Origin: Lysobacter_F sp035645555
Lineage (GTDB): Bacteria; Pseudomonadota; Gammaproteobacteria; Xanthomonadales; Xanthomonadaceae
Direction: 5' to 3'
NCBI GenBank assembly: GCA_035645555.1
Contig: DASQMI010000031.1
Coordinates: 1 to 30,784, forward strand
Length of the DNA stretch: 30,784 bases
Positions 14,746-21,938 of this stretch are shown one piece after another (positions within the stretch are counted from its first letter, which is position 1; every line of letters begins with the position of its first letter). The translations under genes and the position numbers were made by a program. The notes beneath the pieces were generated by a model. The model did no database searches. It was not told where the DNA came from and saw only the letters and a program-made list of their open reading frames with translations.

Positions 14746-15482
14746 GGGCGGCGCGCGCCTCCGTGCTGGCGGTGCTGCTGTGCGGCTGCGCCGCCGCCCC
14801 GGTGCGCAATCCGGCCGCGCAGTGGTACGGCTCGCCGAACCACGACGCGCGGCGGGCGCAGGCGATCGTGCTGCACGACACCGAGATGGACAGCGCCGAG
14901 GCCGCGCTGCGGGTGTTGAGCACACGCAACGCGCACGGCCGGGTGAGCGCGCATTACCTGATCGGCCGCGACGGCCGGCTGTACCAACTGGTGGAGGAGT
15001 CGCGCCGCGCCTGGCACGCCGGCGAAAGCCGCTGGGCTGGTTTCGCCGACCTCAACTCGGCCAGCATCGGCATCGAACTCGACAACGACGGCCGCAGCGC
15101 ATATCCCGACGCGCAGATCGCCACGCTGCTGCGCCTGCTCGAGGACCTCGGCGCGCGCCTGCGCATCCCGCGCCACCTGGTGCTCGCGCATGGCGACGTC
15201 GCGCCCACCCGCAAGCGCGATCCGCACGCGGGGTTCCCGTGGCAGCGGCTGGCCGAAGCCGGCTTCGGCCTGTGGCCGCGCACGCCGCGCGCCACGCCGC
15301 CGCCGGGCTTCGATCCATGGGCCGCATTGCGCCTGGTCGGCTACGACCTGCGCGATCCGGCGGCCGCCGTGCGCGCGTTCCATCGCCGCTACCGCGGCCA
15401 CGACGGCGACGCCCTCGATGCCGAGGACGCGGCGATCCTGTACGACCTGCAGCAGCAGCTGCTCGCCTTGCCCGCGTCCTGA
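14742..15482 (+). CDS. N-acetylmuramoyl-L-alanine amidase, AmiD-like lipoprotein
   Basis: 246 residues. The ATG at 14742 overlaps the gnd stop. The N-terminus is a lipoprotein signal: RAARASVLAVLLCGCAAA, with Cys16 as the probable lipidated residue (lipobox LCGC). The amidase_2 (PGRP-like) fold has the zinc ligand His45 in IVLHDTEMD, then SAHYLIGRDGRLYQLV, AWHAGESRW, NSASIGIELDN and LAHGDVAPTRKRDPHAGFPW with the second His and the Asp-containing tail. The C-terminal ~60 residues form a helical peptidoglycan-binding-like region (FDPWAALRLVGYDLRDPAAA), as in AmiD. It cleaves the MurNAc-L-Ala bond, acting at the outer membrane on released or crosslinked peptidoglycan. With the nearby lytic transglycosylase it suggests a wall-turnover cluster. 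Confidence 0.9.
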   Translation: MRAARASVLAVLLCGCAAAPVRNPAAQWYGSPNHDARRAQAIVLHDTEMDSAEAALRVLSTRNAHGRVSAHYLIGRDGRLYQLVEESRRAWHAGESRWAGFADLNSASIGIELDNDGRSAYPDAQIATLLRLLEDLGARLRIPRHLVLAHGDVAPTRKRDPHAGFPWQRLAEAGFGLWPRTPRATPPPGFDPWAALRLVGYDLRDPAAAVRAFHRRYRGHDGDALDAEDAAILYDLQQQLLALPAS

Positions 15483-15566
15483 CGGCGGGTGCCGCCGCCG
15501 TGCACGCGGCGCCGACGCGGCGGCCGCGACGCTGCGGCGGCCCCACCCGAGGGAACCGGCCCGGCC

Positions 15567-16406
15567 ATGCGCATCCACCATCTCAACTGCGGCACGCTGT
15601 GCCCGTTCGGCGGGCGGTTCATGGACGGACAGCCCGGCCTGCTGCGCGCGGCCCACCTCGTGTGCCATTGCCTGCTGATCGAGACCGAGGCCGGACTGGT
15701 GCTGGTGGACACCGGGCTCGGACGCAAGGACGTCGAACAGCCGTATCCGCGCCTGAGCCGCACGTTCGGCGCGCTGCTGCGGCCGCAGCGGCGGATGGCC
15801 GATACCGCGTACGCGCAGCTGCGCGCGCTCGGCTACGCCGACACCGACGTGCGCCACATCATCATCACCCACCTCGACTTCGACCATGCAGGCGGCATCG
15901 AGGATTTCCCGCACGCCAAGGTGCATGTATACGCCGAGGAACTGAACGCGGCGACCCATGCGCGCGGCTGGGTGGCGCAGCGGCGCTATCGCCCGCTGCA
16001 GTGGAACCGCGCGGTGCAGTGGAAGACCTACGCCGCGCACGGCGAGCCGTGGTACGGCTTCCGCTGCGTGCGCGAGCTCGACGGCCTGCCGCCGGAGATC
16101 CTGATGGTGCCGCTGGTCGGCCACACGCTCGGGCACTGCGGGGTGGCGGTGCGCGACGAACGCGGCCAGTGGCTGCTGCTGGCCGGCGACGCCTATTTCG
16201 ACCGCCGCGAGATTCCACGCCAGGCGGGCGCGGCGCCGCGCTGCGCCCCGGGCCTGCGGCTGTACCAGCGGATGATGGACAGCGATCGCACCGCGCGCTT
16301 CGTCAACCAGCAGCGGCTGCGCGAGCTGGCGCTCAACGTCGATGCGCGCGTGCGCATCATGTGCTCGCACGACGCGGTCGAGTTCGCGCAGGCGGCCGGC
16401 GCCTGA
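15567..16406 (+). CDS. MBL-fold metallo-hydrolase (lactonase-like branch)
   Basis: 279 residues from ATG 15567 (MRIHHLNCGT). The metal-binding signature reads THLDFDHAGG, that is H-x-D-x-D-H rather than the canonical H-x-H-x-D-H. Later ligands are present: GHTLGHCGVAV (His), LLAGDAYF (bridging Asp) and a C-terminal CSHD. The layout, with a long insert (ATHARGWVAQRRYRPLQW) after the first motif, resembles AHL-lactonase-like hydrolases, but no substrate can be assigned. It has no signal peptide and is cytosolic. It follows the amidase by 84 bases on the same strand, possibly the same transcript; GAGGGA lies ~12 bases before the start, a loose ribosome-binding site. Confidence 0.85.
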   Translation: MRIHHLNCGTLCPFGGRFMDGQPGLLRAAHLVCHCLLIETEAGLVLVDTGLGRKDVEQPYPRLSRTFGALLRPQRRMADTAYAQLRALGYADTDVRHIIITHLDFDHAGGIEDFPHAKVHVYAEELNAATHARGWVAQRRYRPLQWNRAVQWKTYAAHGEPWYGFRCVRELDGLPPEILMVPLVGHTLGHCGVAVRDERGQWLLLAGDAYFDRREIPRQAGAAPRCAPGLRLYQRMMDSDRTARFVNQQRLRELALNVDARVRIMCSHDAVEFAQAAGA

Positions 16407-16419
16407 GCGCGGCCCCAGC

Positions 16420-16425
16420 TAGACT
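16420..16425 (+). promoter_or_regulatory. Leaderless-type -10 box before the transglycosylase gene
   Basis: TAGACT lies six bases before the ATG at 16432, with no Shine-Dalgarno between. A transcript starting 6-8 bases after this box would begin at or next to the start codon. There is no good -35. It is one of five similar arrangements in this window. Confidence 0.45.
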
Positions 16426-16431
16426 GCGGCG

Positions 16432-17247
16432 ATGCCCGATCGCCGCGCCCTTGCCGTGCTGCTGCTCGCCTGCGCGTGCGCCGGCGCGGCCGACGCGCGT
16501 ACCGTCTACCGCTGCGTGCGCGCCGGCACGGTGAGCCTGGCCACCGCGCCGGAGCCGAAGCCCTCGCGCTGCGAGCCGAAGCAGATCCCCGACGACGCCG
16601 CGGTGGTGCCCAATCTGTGGGGCAACTTCGGCGTGTTCGGCGGTTCGCTGTACGAGCACCAGCAACCCGATGGCAAGCGCATCTACAGCACGCGCGCGCT
16701 GCCGGGCTGGACCAAGGTGCTCGACTTCACCGTGGCGACGCCGCCGGGGGAGCCTGCACATCCGGGCCTGGGCACGGTCGGTCCGCCGCGGCTGGACCGC
16801 TTCGCCGCCGAGTTCCGCGCCGCCGCCCGCGCCACCGGCGTGGAGGACGCCTGGCTGCGCGCGATCGCACATGCCGAAAGCGGCTTCGACCCGAACGCGG
16901 TGTCGCCGAAAGGCGCGCAGGGGGTGATGCAGCTGATGCCGGCACTCGCGCGCGAGCTCGGCGTGCGTGATCCGTTTTCGCCGCGCGAATCCATCGCCGC
17001 CGCCGCGCGCCATCTGAAAACGCTGATGCGCCGCTACCGTGGCGACCTCACGCTGGTGGCCGCCGCGTACAACGCCGGCACCGAGGCGGTGGCGCGTCAC
17101 CGCGGCGTGCCGCCGTACCGGGAAACCCAGCAGTACGTCGAGAAGGTGCGGGTGCTGCACGCGCGCTACCGGCGCGCGCTCGGCGGCGAGGAACGTCCGG
17201 CCGGCGCGATTCCGCGGCCGGCGTTGACGGCACCGGACGCCCGCTGA
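16432..17247 (+). CDS. Lytic transglycosylase, SLT family, with DUF4124-like N-terminus
   Basis: 271 residues from ATG 16432. Signal peptide (ALAVLLLACACAGAADA) cleaved near residue 22. A short DUF4124-like segment follows (VYRCVRAGTVSLATAPEP), then a linker to ~residue 120. The SLT domain (about 122-240) has catalytic Glu149 in AIAHAESGFDPNAVSPKGAQ, then GVMQLMPALARELGV, and LVAAAYNAGTEAVARH and PPYRETQQYVEKV, the standard Slt/MltE family motifs. It cleaves MurNAc-GlcNAc bonds to 1,6-anhydro products in the periplasm. No lipobox in the expected place; the AC.CAG Cys residues leave lipoprotein status open. The context, with an amidase two genes upstream, supports a peptidoglycan-turnover role. 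Confidence 0.9.
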   Translation: MPDRRALAVLLLACACAGAADARTVYRCVRAGTVSLATAPEPKPSRCEPKQIPDDAAVVPNLWGNFGVFGGSLYEHQQPDGKRIYSTRALPGWTKVLDFTVATPPGEPAHPGLGTVGPPRLDRFAAEFRAAARATGVEDAWLRAIAHAESGFDPNAVSPKGAQGVMQLMPALARELGVRDPFSPRESIAAAARHLKTLMRRYRGDLTLVAAAYNAGTEAVARHRGVPPYRETQQYVEKVRVLHARYRRALGGEERPAGAIPRPALTAPDAR

Positions 17248-17339
17248 ATCTCGGCCGCAGGTATCACCGCTCTTGCACGAGCGCGCTTGCATGGTCGCCG
17301 CGCCCGTCCCTCGCGGGACGACATGCGCAGGAGGACATC

Positions 17340-17801
17340 ATGACCCGTTCGATGCTCGCACTGGCGATCAGCGCACTGCTCGCTGCCCCGGTCGCGTTCG
17401 CGCAGAACACCAGCGACACGCTCGGCAGCAAGGCGCAGCGCGGCACCACCGCCACCGACAAGGCGCAGGGCACCGCGCAGAGCGCTGCCCAGCAGACCAG
17501 CGGACAGCAGGGCACCGCCACCAGCCAGGACGCCAGCGTCAGCGAGAACAGCGCGCTGGAGAACGATCGTGCGCAGTCCACGCACGGCGCCGAGCAGGCC
17601 GCGACCCATTCGATGGCGGCGATGCGTGGCGTATGGGCGACGCTCGACACCGACGGCGACGGCCGCATCAGCCGCACCGAGGGCGGCGTGGATGCCGACT
17701 TCAAGGCCAACTTCGAGATGATGGACGCCGACAAGGACGGCTTCGTCACCGACACCGAGTACCGCAGCGGCGCCAGGAGCGACGAACGCAAGGACAAGTG
17801 A
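17340..17801 (+). CDS. Secreted EF-hand protein (paralogue 1)
   Basis: 153 residues from ATG 17340, with AGGAGG six bases upstream. The signal peptide ends APVAFAQ (residue ~22). The mature first half is low-complexity Thr/Gln/Ala/Ser (TATDKAQGTAQSAAQQTSGQ). The C-terminal half holds two EF-hand loops: DTDGDGRISRTE and DADKDGFVTDTE, both with the canonical D-x-D-x-D-G-x-I/V-x-x-x-E spacing, so calcium binding in the periplasm is expected. The tail is basic and charged (SDERKDK). A strong intrinsic terminator follows the stop. It is paralogous to the gene at 18722, which has the same layout. Function is unknown; a calcium-buffering or envelope role is inferred. Confidence 0.88.
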   Translation: MTRSMLALAISALLAAPVAFAQNTSDTLGSKAQRGTTATDKAQGTAQSAAQQTSGQQGTATSQDASVSENSALENDRAQSTHGAEQAATHSMAAMRGVWATLDTDGDGRISRTEGGVDADFKANFEMMDADKDGFVTDTEYRSGARSDERKDK

Positions 17802-17822
17802 GGTCCCGCGCCGACGCGGGAA

Positions 17823-17848
17823 GGGGCGGCTAAGGCCGCCCCTTTTTT
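17823..17848 (+). terminator. Intrinsic terminator of EF-hand gene 1
   Basis: Perfect 8-bp stem GGGGCGGC / GCCGCCCC with loop TAAG, followed by six T residues, 21 bases after the stop codon. On the minus strand only two T residues would follow, so it serves mainly the plus-strand gene. The stem sequence is the same as in the terminator at 19199. Confidence 0.92.
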
Positions 17849-17856
17849 GTTCCGGA

Positions 17857-18357
17857 TCAGCGGATCGCGGCGGTGGTCGCGTCGAACGGCAGCGGCTCGG
17901 CACCGGTGGCGCGCAGCGCCTGGTCGGCGGCCTGCAGCGCGTTCTCCTCGCCGTCGATCACCAGCAGGATGCGACCGGCCTTGATCTCGTCGTCGAACTT
18001 CTGCCGTACCGGATCCGGCAGCGTCGAACCCGCCAGCGCGGACGCCCATGTGCCGATCATCGCGCCGACCAGGCCGGTGATCGCCGCGCCTGCCAGCGTC
18101 AGCCCGAGCGGCGTGGCGACCACCGCGACCAAGCCGGCCAGCAGGCCCGCGCCGCCGCCCCAGGCCGCGCCGCGGATCGCCGCCGGCATGAAATCGGTGT
18201 CGGCTTCCTTGTGCCGGTCGGGAATCGAATCGAGCTCGATGTCCGAGCGCGCGACCAGCGCGATGCATTCCTGGCCGATGCCGGCTTGGCGCGCAGCCTC
18301 GACCGCGCTGCGCGCGCTGGACACGTTCGGCGTGCTGTAGACGCGGCGGTGTTTCAT
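17857..18357 (-). CDS. Glycine-zipper membrane protein, general-stress/DUF1269-like
   Basis: 166 residues from ATG 18357, with GGGAGG upstream. The N-terminal soluble part begins with a strand-helix unit (MKHRRVYSTPNVSSARSAVE, then GQECIALVARSDIEL). The centre is a Gly/Ala-rich double membrane span (about 64-110: GAAWGGGAGLLAGLVAVVAT, then GAAITGLVGAMIGTWASALAG), followed by a soluble C-terminus (FDDEIKAGRILLVIDGEENA). This layout resembles YflT/DUF1269-type general stress proteins. It has no signal peptide and is probably inner-membrane. It lies between the two EF-hand paralogues on the opposite strand. The family call is moderate; function is unknown. Confidence 0.78.
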   Translation of the reverse strand: MKHRRVYSTPNVSSARSAVEAARQAGIGQECIALVARSDIELDSIPDRHKEADTDFMPAAIRGAAWGGGAGLLAGLVAVVATPLGLTLAGAAITGLVGAMIGTWASALAGSTLPDPVRQKFDDEIKAGRILLVIDGEENALQAADQALRATGAEPLPFDATTAAIR

Positions 18358-18721
18358 GGCGGATGCCTCCCTCGTGCCATCGCCGCCAGCATCGCCCTGC
18401 CGCTATCAGCCATGCGTGAGGACGCCGCCTCGCGCATCGATGCGCATGCGCGGCCGCTCGTCGCGCCGCATCGCGGTGAAGGTTGTGTTGCGTTCAGTGA
18501 GCCCCATGTGAGCGCGCGCGCGTAAATGCCCGTCGTTGCTGGGTCGCCGCGGTGGCGCTAGCGCAAGCGCTGCACGAAGTGGTTAACCGCGCGTCGAAGC
18601 GGTCGCTCGCAGTGGACGCAGGATTCATCCGCCTGTTCGCAACGTACGGCGGGTGCGGCGGCGCCCGGCGTCGACCCGCGCATTCCTGACCCATTCGTTC
18701 GATCGACGAGGAGAGCTTCAC
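18358..18721. other. Intergenic region between divergent genes; no gene seen
   Basis: These 364 bases separate the glycine-zipper gene from EF-hand gene 2. Frames here are short and lack ribosome-binding sites. I see a perfect palindrome GCGCTAGCGC at 18555-18564 and a run of alternating GC at about 18512-18522. Both divergent promoters must lie here, but I cannot pick convincing -35/-10 pairs. The ribosome-binding site of the right-hand gene (GAGGAGAGC) is at its right end. Confidence 0.6.
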
Positions 18722-19174
18722 ATGACGAACCGCAAATCCCTGGTCCTGGCGCTCGCCGCGGCCCTGGCCGCCCCGGTTGCGTTCGCGCAGTCCACCGGCA
18801 CCAGCGCGACCACCGGCACGGCGACGGACGCTTCGGCGCAGACCCAGTCGACGCAGTCGACCACCGACGCGGCCACCCAGGCCACCACCGCCACCCAGGG
18901 CGCGACGACCGCCACCACCGACACCGGCGCGCAGAAGAAGACCTGGGCCGATGTCGACATCGACAAGGACGGCAACCTGAGCCAGACCGAAGCCGCCGCC
19001 ATCCCGGCGCTGGCGCAGGTGTTCGCGCAGGCCGACGGCAACGCCGATGGCAAGTTGAGCGCCGACGAGTACCGCGGCTACGTGGAGAAGAACCAGGCCG
19101 GCGCGGCGTCGCAGTCGCAGGGCCAGAACGGCGACACCACGACCAGCGACACCAAGGGCAAGGACAAGAAGTAA
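18722..19174 (+). CDS. Secreted EF-hand protein (paralogue 2)
   Basis: 150 residues from ATG 18722, supported by GAGGAGAG upstream. Signal peptide (SLVLALAAALAAPVAFAQ), cleaved near residue 23. Residues ~24-70 are low-complexity Thr/Ala/Gln repeats (TTDAATQATTATQGATTATT). Two EF-hands follow: DIDKDGNLSQTE is canonical, while DGNADGKLSADE has Gly at loop position 2 and Ala at position 4 but keeps the ligand positions D, N, D and E. The tail is Asp/Lys-rich (TKGKDKK). It shares the signal-peptide end (APVAFAQ), low-complexity linker, two EF-hands and lysine tail with the gene at 17340. A calcium-binding periplasmic protein is expected; role unknown. Confidence 0.88.
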   Translation: MTNRKSLVLALAAALAAPVAFAQSTGTSATTGTATDASAQTQSTQSTTDAATQATTATQGATTATTDTGAQKKTWADVDIDKDGNLSQTEAAAIPALAQVFAQADGNADGKLSADEYRGYVEKNQAGAASQSQGQNGDTTTSDTKGKDKK

Positions 19175-19198
19175 GCGGAAGCGCGTGGCAAGCGCGAA

Positions 19199-19225
19199 GG
19201 GGCGGCCTGCGGGCCGCCCCTTTTT
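19199..19225 (+). terminator. Intrinsic terminator of EF-hand gene 2
   Basis: Perfect 9-bp stem GGGGCGGCC / GGCCGCCCC with loop TGCG, followed by five T residues, 24 bases after the stop. It shares the stem core and the preceding AA with the terminator at 17823. Confidence 0.92.
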
Positions 19226-19244
19226 CGTGGGCGGCGCCGGCGGC

Positions 19245-19250
19245 GATACT
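19245..19250 (+). promoter_or_regulatory. Leaderless-type -10 box before the HAD gene
   Basis: GATACT lies six bases before ATG 19257, just after the preceding terminator. No Shine-Dalgarno fits between box and start, so a leaderless transcript is likely. Confidence 0.45.
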
Positions 19251-19256
19251 GTGCCG

Positions 19257-20015
19257 ATGACACGCGACCGCACATTGCAGCTGGTCGGCTTCGACGCCGA
19301 CGACACCCTCTGGCGCAGCGAGGATTACTACCGCGCGGCGCAGGCCGAGTTCGAAGGCATCGTCGCGCGCTACGTCGACCTGCACGACGCGCGCGTCCAC
19401 GAGCGCCTGTACGACGTCGAGAAGCGCAACCTGGCGCTGTTCGGCTACGGCGCCAAGGGCATGACGCTGTCGATGGTGGAGGCGGCGGTGGCGATCACCG
19501 AGGCGCGCATCGCGGCCGCCGACGTGCACCGCATCGTCGAGATCGGCAAGACCCTGCTGCAGCATCCGGTGGAACTGCTGCCCGGCATCCGCGACGCGGT
19601 GGAGGCGATCGCGCGCGAGTTCCGCATCGTGCTGATCACCAAGGGCGACCTGTTCCACCAGGAAGCCAAGGTGCGTCAGTGTGGCCTGGCCGACCTGTTC
19701 GGCCGCATCGAGATCGTCAGCGAGAAGGACGCCGCGACCTACGCGCGCGTGCTCGGCGAGTTCGCGCTGCAGCCGCACCAGTTCCTGATGGTCGGCAATT
19801 CGCTGCGCTCGGACATCGCGCCGGTGCTCGAGCTCGGCGGCTGGGGCGTGTACATGCCGTACCGGGTGACCTGGGCGCACGAGACCGAGGCCGAAGTGGA
19901 CCTCGATTCGCCGCGCCTGCGCACGGTCGACGATCCGGCGGCGCTGCCGGCGGCGGTCGCCGAGCTGGCCGCACTCGCTGAACGGCAAGGCCGAGCCTCC
20001 TTCAACGGCGCCTGA
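19257..20015 (+). CDS. HAD-superfamily hydrolase
   Basis: 252 residues from ATG 19257 (GTG 19251 is a possible alternative). HAD motif I is VGFDADDTLW with nucleophile Asp13 and acid Asp15, motif II VLITKGD, motif III the Lys in EIVSEKD, and motif IV LMVGNSLRSDIAP. A helical cap lies between motifs I and II (about 25-105), so this is a C1-cap phosphatase-like enzyme. The motif I form D-A-D-D-T-L-W is typical of a branch of uncharacterised HAD proteins related to phosphoglycolate phosphatase and haloacid dehalogenase. Cytosolic; the substrate cannot be read from sequence. It is preceded immediately by the EF-hand terminator, so it has its own promoter. Confidence 0.9.
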   Translation: MTRDRTLQLVGFDADDTLWRSEDYYRAAQAEFEGIVARYVDLHDARVHERLYDVEKRNLALFGYGAKGMTLSMVEAAVAITEARIAAADVHRIVEIGKTLLQHPVELLPGIRDAVEAIAREFRIVLITKGDLFHQEAKVRQCGLADLFGRIEIVSEKDAATYARVLGEFALQPHQFLMVGNSLRSDIAPVLELGGWGVYMPYRVTWAHETEAEVDLDSPRLRTVDDPAALPAAVAELAALAERQGRASFNGA

Positions 20016-20115
20016 GCGTTCAGCGCCGGCTGCGGCGCGGTTGCGGGCCGATTCACCGCTGGCGGGCCATCGTCGCTTCGCGCCCGCCAGCTGCGGGCAC
20101 TTTCCGGAGAACGAC

Positions 20116-20658
20116 ATGGCTTTCCCGCTCCGCTGGCTCGCCCCCGCCGCCCTCGCGCTCGGCCTGGGCACTGCGTCGCTCGCGCTGCCGGCCCCGGCGC
20201 GCGCCGACGACGAGCTCGTGCGCGTCCTCGTGGACGTCGCCGACGTGATCTTCCGCGGCGGCGAACCGTATTACCGACACGGCAGCTACGGCCACGGCGA
20301 CCGCCTGGTGGTGGTGCGCGATCGCTACGGGCGGCCGCAGTACTACCGCTACGTCGACCGCGGCTACGACGGTTACGACCGGTACGACCGGTACGACCGC
20401 TATAACCGCTATGACCGCTATGACCGCTATGACCGCTATGACCGGTACGGCCGCTACGACCGCCGTTACGACGACCGCCGCTACGGGCCGCCGTACGGGC
20501 ACGCCTACGGCTACTACGGCAAGGGCAAGCACCGCCGCCAGCACTGCGACTCGCGCGGGCGCTGCCGGGTCGAGTACTACGACCCGCGCTACGACCGTCA
20601 CCACGACCGCCGCTGGGCGCGCTATCCGGATAGCGGCTGGCGCTACGGCGATCGCTGA
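20116..20658 (+). CDS. Secreted Tyr/Arg/Asp-rich repeat protein
   Basis: 180 residues from ATG 20116, with CCGGAGAA upstream. The signal peptide (APAALALGLGTASLALPAPARA) is cleaved near residue 33. A short structured part follows (ELVRVLVDVADVIFRGG). Then comes a Tyr-rich region with eleven tripeptide units of Y-[DNG]-[RG] (residues 84-116) encoded by a 9-base tandem repeat. The C-terminus is Tyr/Arg/His-rich with two Cys (QHCDSRGRCRVEYYDPRY). It is strongly basic and aromatic, probably disordered. Such proteins are common, uncharacterised envelope proteins in Xanthomonadaceae; a role in outer-surface or cell-wall binding is only a guess. Confidence 0.82.
   Translation: MAFPLRWLAPAALALGLGTASLALPAPARADDELVRVLVDVADVIFRGGEPYYRHGSYGHGDRLVVVRDRYGRPQYYRYVDRGYDGYDRYDRYDRYNRYDRYDRYDRYDRYGRYDRRYDDRRYGPPYGHAYGYYGKGKHRRQHCDSRGRCRVEYYDPRYDRHHDRRWARYPDSGWRYGDR
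20365..20463 (+). repeat. 9-base tandem repeat encoding Tyr-Asp-Arg units
   Basis: Eleven in-frame 9-base units of the form TAYGACCGS. Units 5-9 (20401-20445) use TAT for Tyr, while the flanking units use TAC, so that block was probably copied locally and recently. Because the unit is a multiple of three, length changes keep the frame. Confidence 0.92.
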
Positions 20659-20748
20659 ACGGCCGCTGGAAACTCGACCGTGTTCGCCGTCGCCGACGGC
20701 GGACATGGGTACCATCGCGCCCATCCTCCGCTCGTCCCGGAGCTTCGC

Positions 20749-21180
20749 ATGCTGCGCCCGCTCGCTTTCCTGTTCGCCGCGTCCCTGCTCGCCACCACGC
20801 TGCCGGCGGTCGCCGCCGGCCCGATCGATTGCAAGCTGCGTTACGACCTGTCCGGCTGGTCGGCGTTCTACAAGACCGGCTCCGGCACCGGCACGGTCAG
20901 CTGCAGCAACGGCCAGCGCATGCGGGTGAAGATCCGCACCAAGGGCGGCGGACTGACGTTCGGCAAGACCCGCATCGTCGGCGGCACCGGCGAGTTCTCC
21001 GGCGTGCGCTCGATCGACGAGGTGCTCGGCACCTACGTCAGCGCCGAAGCGCATGCCGGCGCGGTGAAGTCCACCCGCGCGCACGTGATGACCAAGGGCG
21101 AAGTCTCGCTCGCGCTCGCCGGCAAGGGCGAGGGCTGGGACCTCGGCGTGGCCTTCGGCAAGTTCACCCTTGAACGTTGA
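20749..21180 (+). CDS. Secreted hypothetical protein, Gly-rich beta type
   Basis: 143 residues from ATG 20749; the ribosome-binding site CGGAGC lies upstream. Signal peptide (RPLAFLFAASLLATTLPAVAA), cleaved near residue 24. The mature protein has two Cys (DCKLRYDLSGW and GTVSCSNGQ) likely forming a disulphide, then alternating Gly-rich strands (MRVKIRTKGGGLTFGKTRIV, GTYVSAEAHAGA, VSLALAGKGEGW) ending DLGVAFGKFTLER. It looks like a small periplasmic beta-barrel or sandwich; some resemblance to Gly-rich lipid-binding periplasmic proteins, but no family is claimed. The next gene starts 13 bases after its stop, so the two are likely co-transcribed. A TACCAT -10-like box is at 20710. Confidence 0.8.
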   Translation: MLRPLAFLFAASLLATTLPAVAAGPIDCKLRYDLSGWSAFYKTGSGTGTVSCSNGQRMRVKIRTKGGGLTFGKTRIVGGTGEFSGVRSIDEVLGTYVSAEAHAGAVKSTRAHVMTKGEVSLALAGKGEGWDLGVAFGKFTLER

Positions 21181-21193
21181 ACGGAGAATCGCG

Positions 21194-21814
21194 ATGAAGT
21201 TCAAGACCCTCGTACTGGCGTCGCTCACCGCGTTCGCCACCCTGCTCGGCAACGCGCACGCACAGGAGTTCCGCTTCGGCTGGAATCCGCGCACCGGCGA
21301 CATGTGGGTGGACACCCAACTGTCGGACATCAACCGCTACGGCCTGCGCTACCGCGATCCGTTCGTCGACGAGCTGGTGCGTTACCACGGTGCGCCGCGC
21401 GAGCTGGTGATCGAGCTGCTGGTGAAGCGGCGCTGGGCGCCGGGCGACGTCTACTTCGCCTGCGCGCTCGCCAACATCATCGGCCGCCCGTGCCGCTTCG
21501 TGGTCGAGGAGTACGAACGCCACCACGGCCTGGGCTGGGGCGAGCTGGCCAAGCGGCTCGGCATCAAGCCCGGCTCGGCGGAGTTCCATCGCCTCAAGCG
21601 CGGCTTCGTGCCGACGTACGACCGCTGGGGCCGGCCGATCGTGCTCGATGCCGACCTGGAACGTGCGTACCCCGGCCGCGGCAAGGGCGGCGGCAAGGCG
21701 AAGGGCAACGGCCACGGCCCGGACCACGGCGGCCCCGGCAGGGGCCACGGCGGTCACGGCAAAGGCGGCGACCACAAGGGCGGCGGCAAGGGGAAAGGCA
21801 AGGGCAAGGACTGA
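21194..21814 (+). CDS. Secreted hypothetical protein with Lys/Gly/His-rich tail
   Basis: 206 residues from ATG 21194, with AACGGAGAA upstream. The signal peptide (TLVLASLTAFATLLGNAHA) is cleaved near residue 23. A compact conserved-looking domain (residues ~24-155) follows, with WNPRTGDMWVDTQLSDINRY, YRDPFVDELVRYHGAPRELV, GDVYFACALANIIGRPC and GWGELAKRLGIKPGSAEFHR. The last ~45 residues are repeats of Gly/Lys/His (GKGGGKAKGNGHGPDHGG and onward), highly basic and disordered. The tail could bind nucleic acid, polyanions or metal; that is inference. I recognise no named family for the domain. Confidence 0.8.
   Translation: MKFKTLVLASLTAFATLLGNAHAQEFRFGWNPRTGDMWVDTQLSDINRYGLRYRDPFVDELVRYHGAPRELVIELLVKRRWAPGDVYFACALANIIGRPCRFVVEEYERHHGLGWGELAKRLGIKPGSAEFHRLKRGFVPTYDRWGRPIVLDADLERAYPGRGKGGGKAKGNGHGPDHGGPGRGHGGHGKGGDHKGGGKGKGKGKD
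21679..21811 (+). repeat. Low-complexity GGC/AAG-rich region coding the Gly-Lys-His tail
   Basis: Degenerate in-frame repeats of GGCAAGG and GGCCACGG run to the end of the gene. They are imperfect, unlike the Tyr-Asp-Arg repeat, suggesting older or selected composition. Confidence 0.7.
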
Positions 21815-21938
21815 GCGCGCCCTCGCCGACGTCAAATCGCAACGGCTCATCGAGCGCCGCTTGCGTTCTGGCGCAGCCGGCATTTGTGGCTGGCCCCGGA
21901 TGATTAAGCTCGCCTCGACATGAAGGAGGGGCGAGCCG

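Noticed and set aside
14394..16370. 658-codon minus-strand frame opposite the amidase and MBL genes
   Set aside because: Shadow of two well-supported plus-strand genes; no recognisable domain or ribosome-binding site.
18555..18564. Perfect palindrome GCGCTAGCGC in the intergenic region
   Set aside because: Short, single copy, and no spacing relation to a start; kept only as a note in the intergenic entry.
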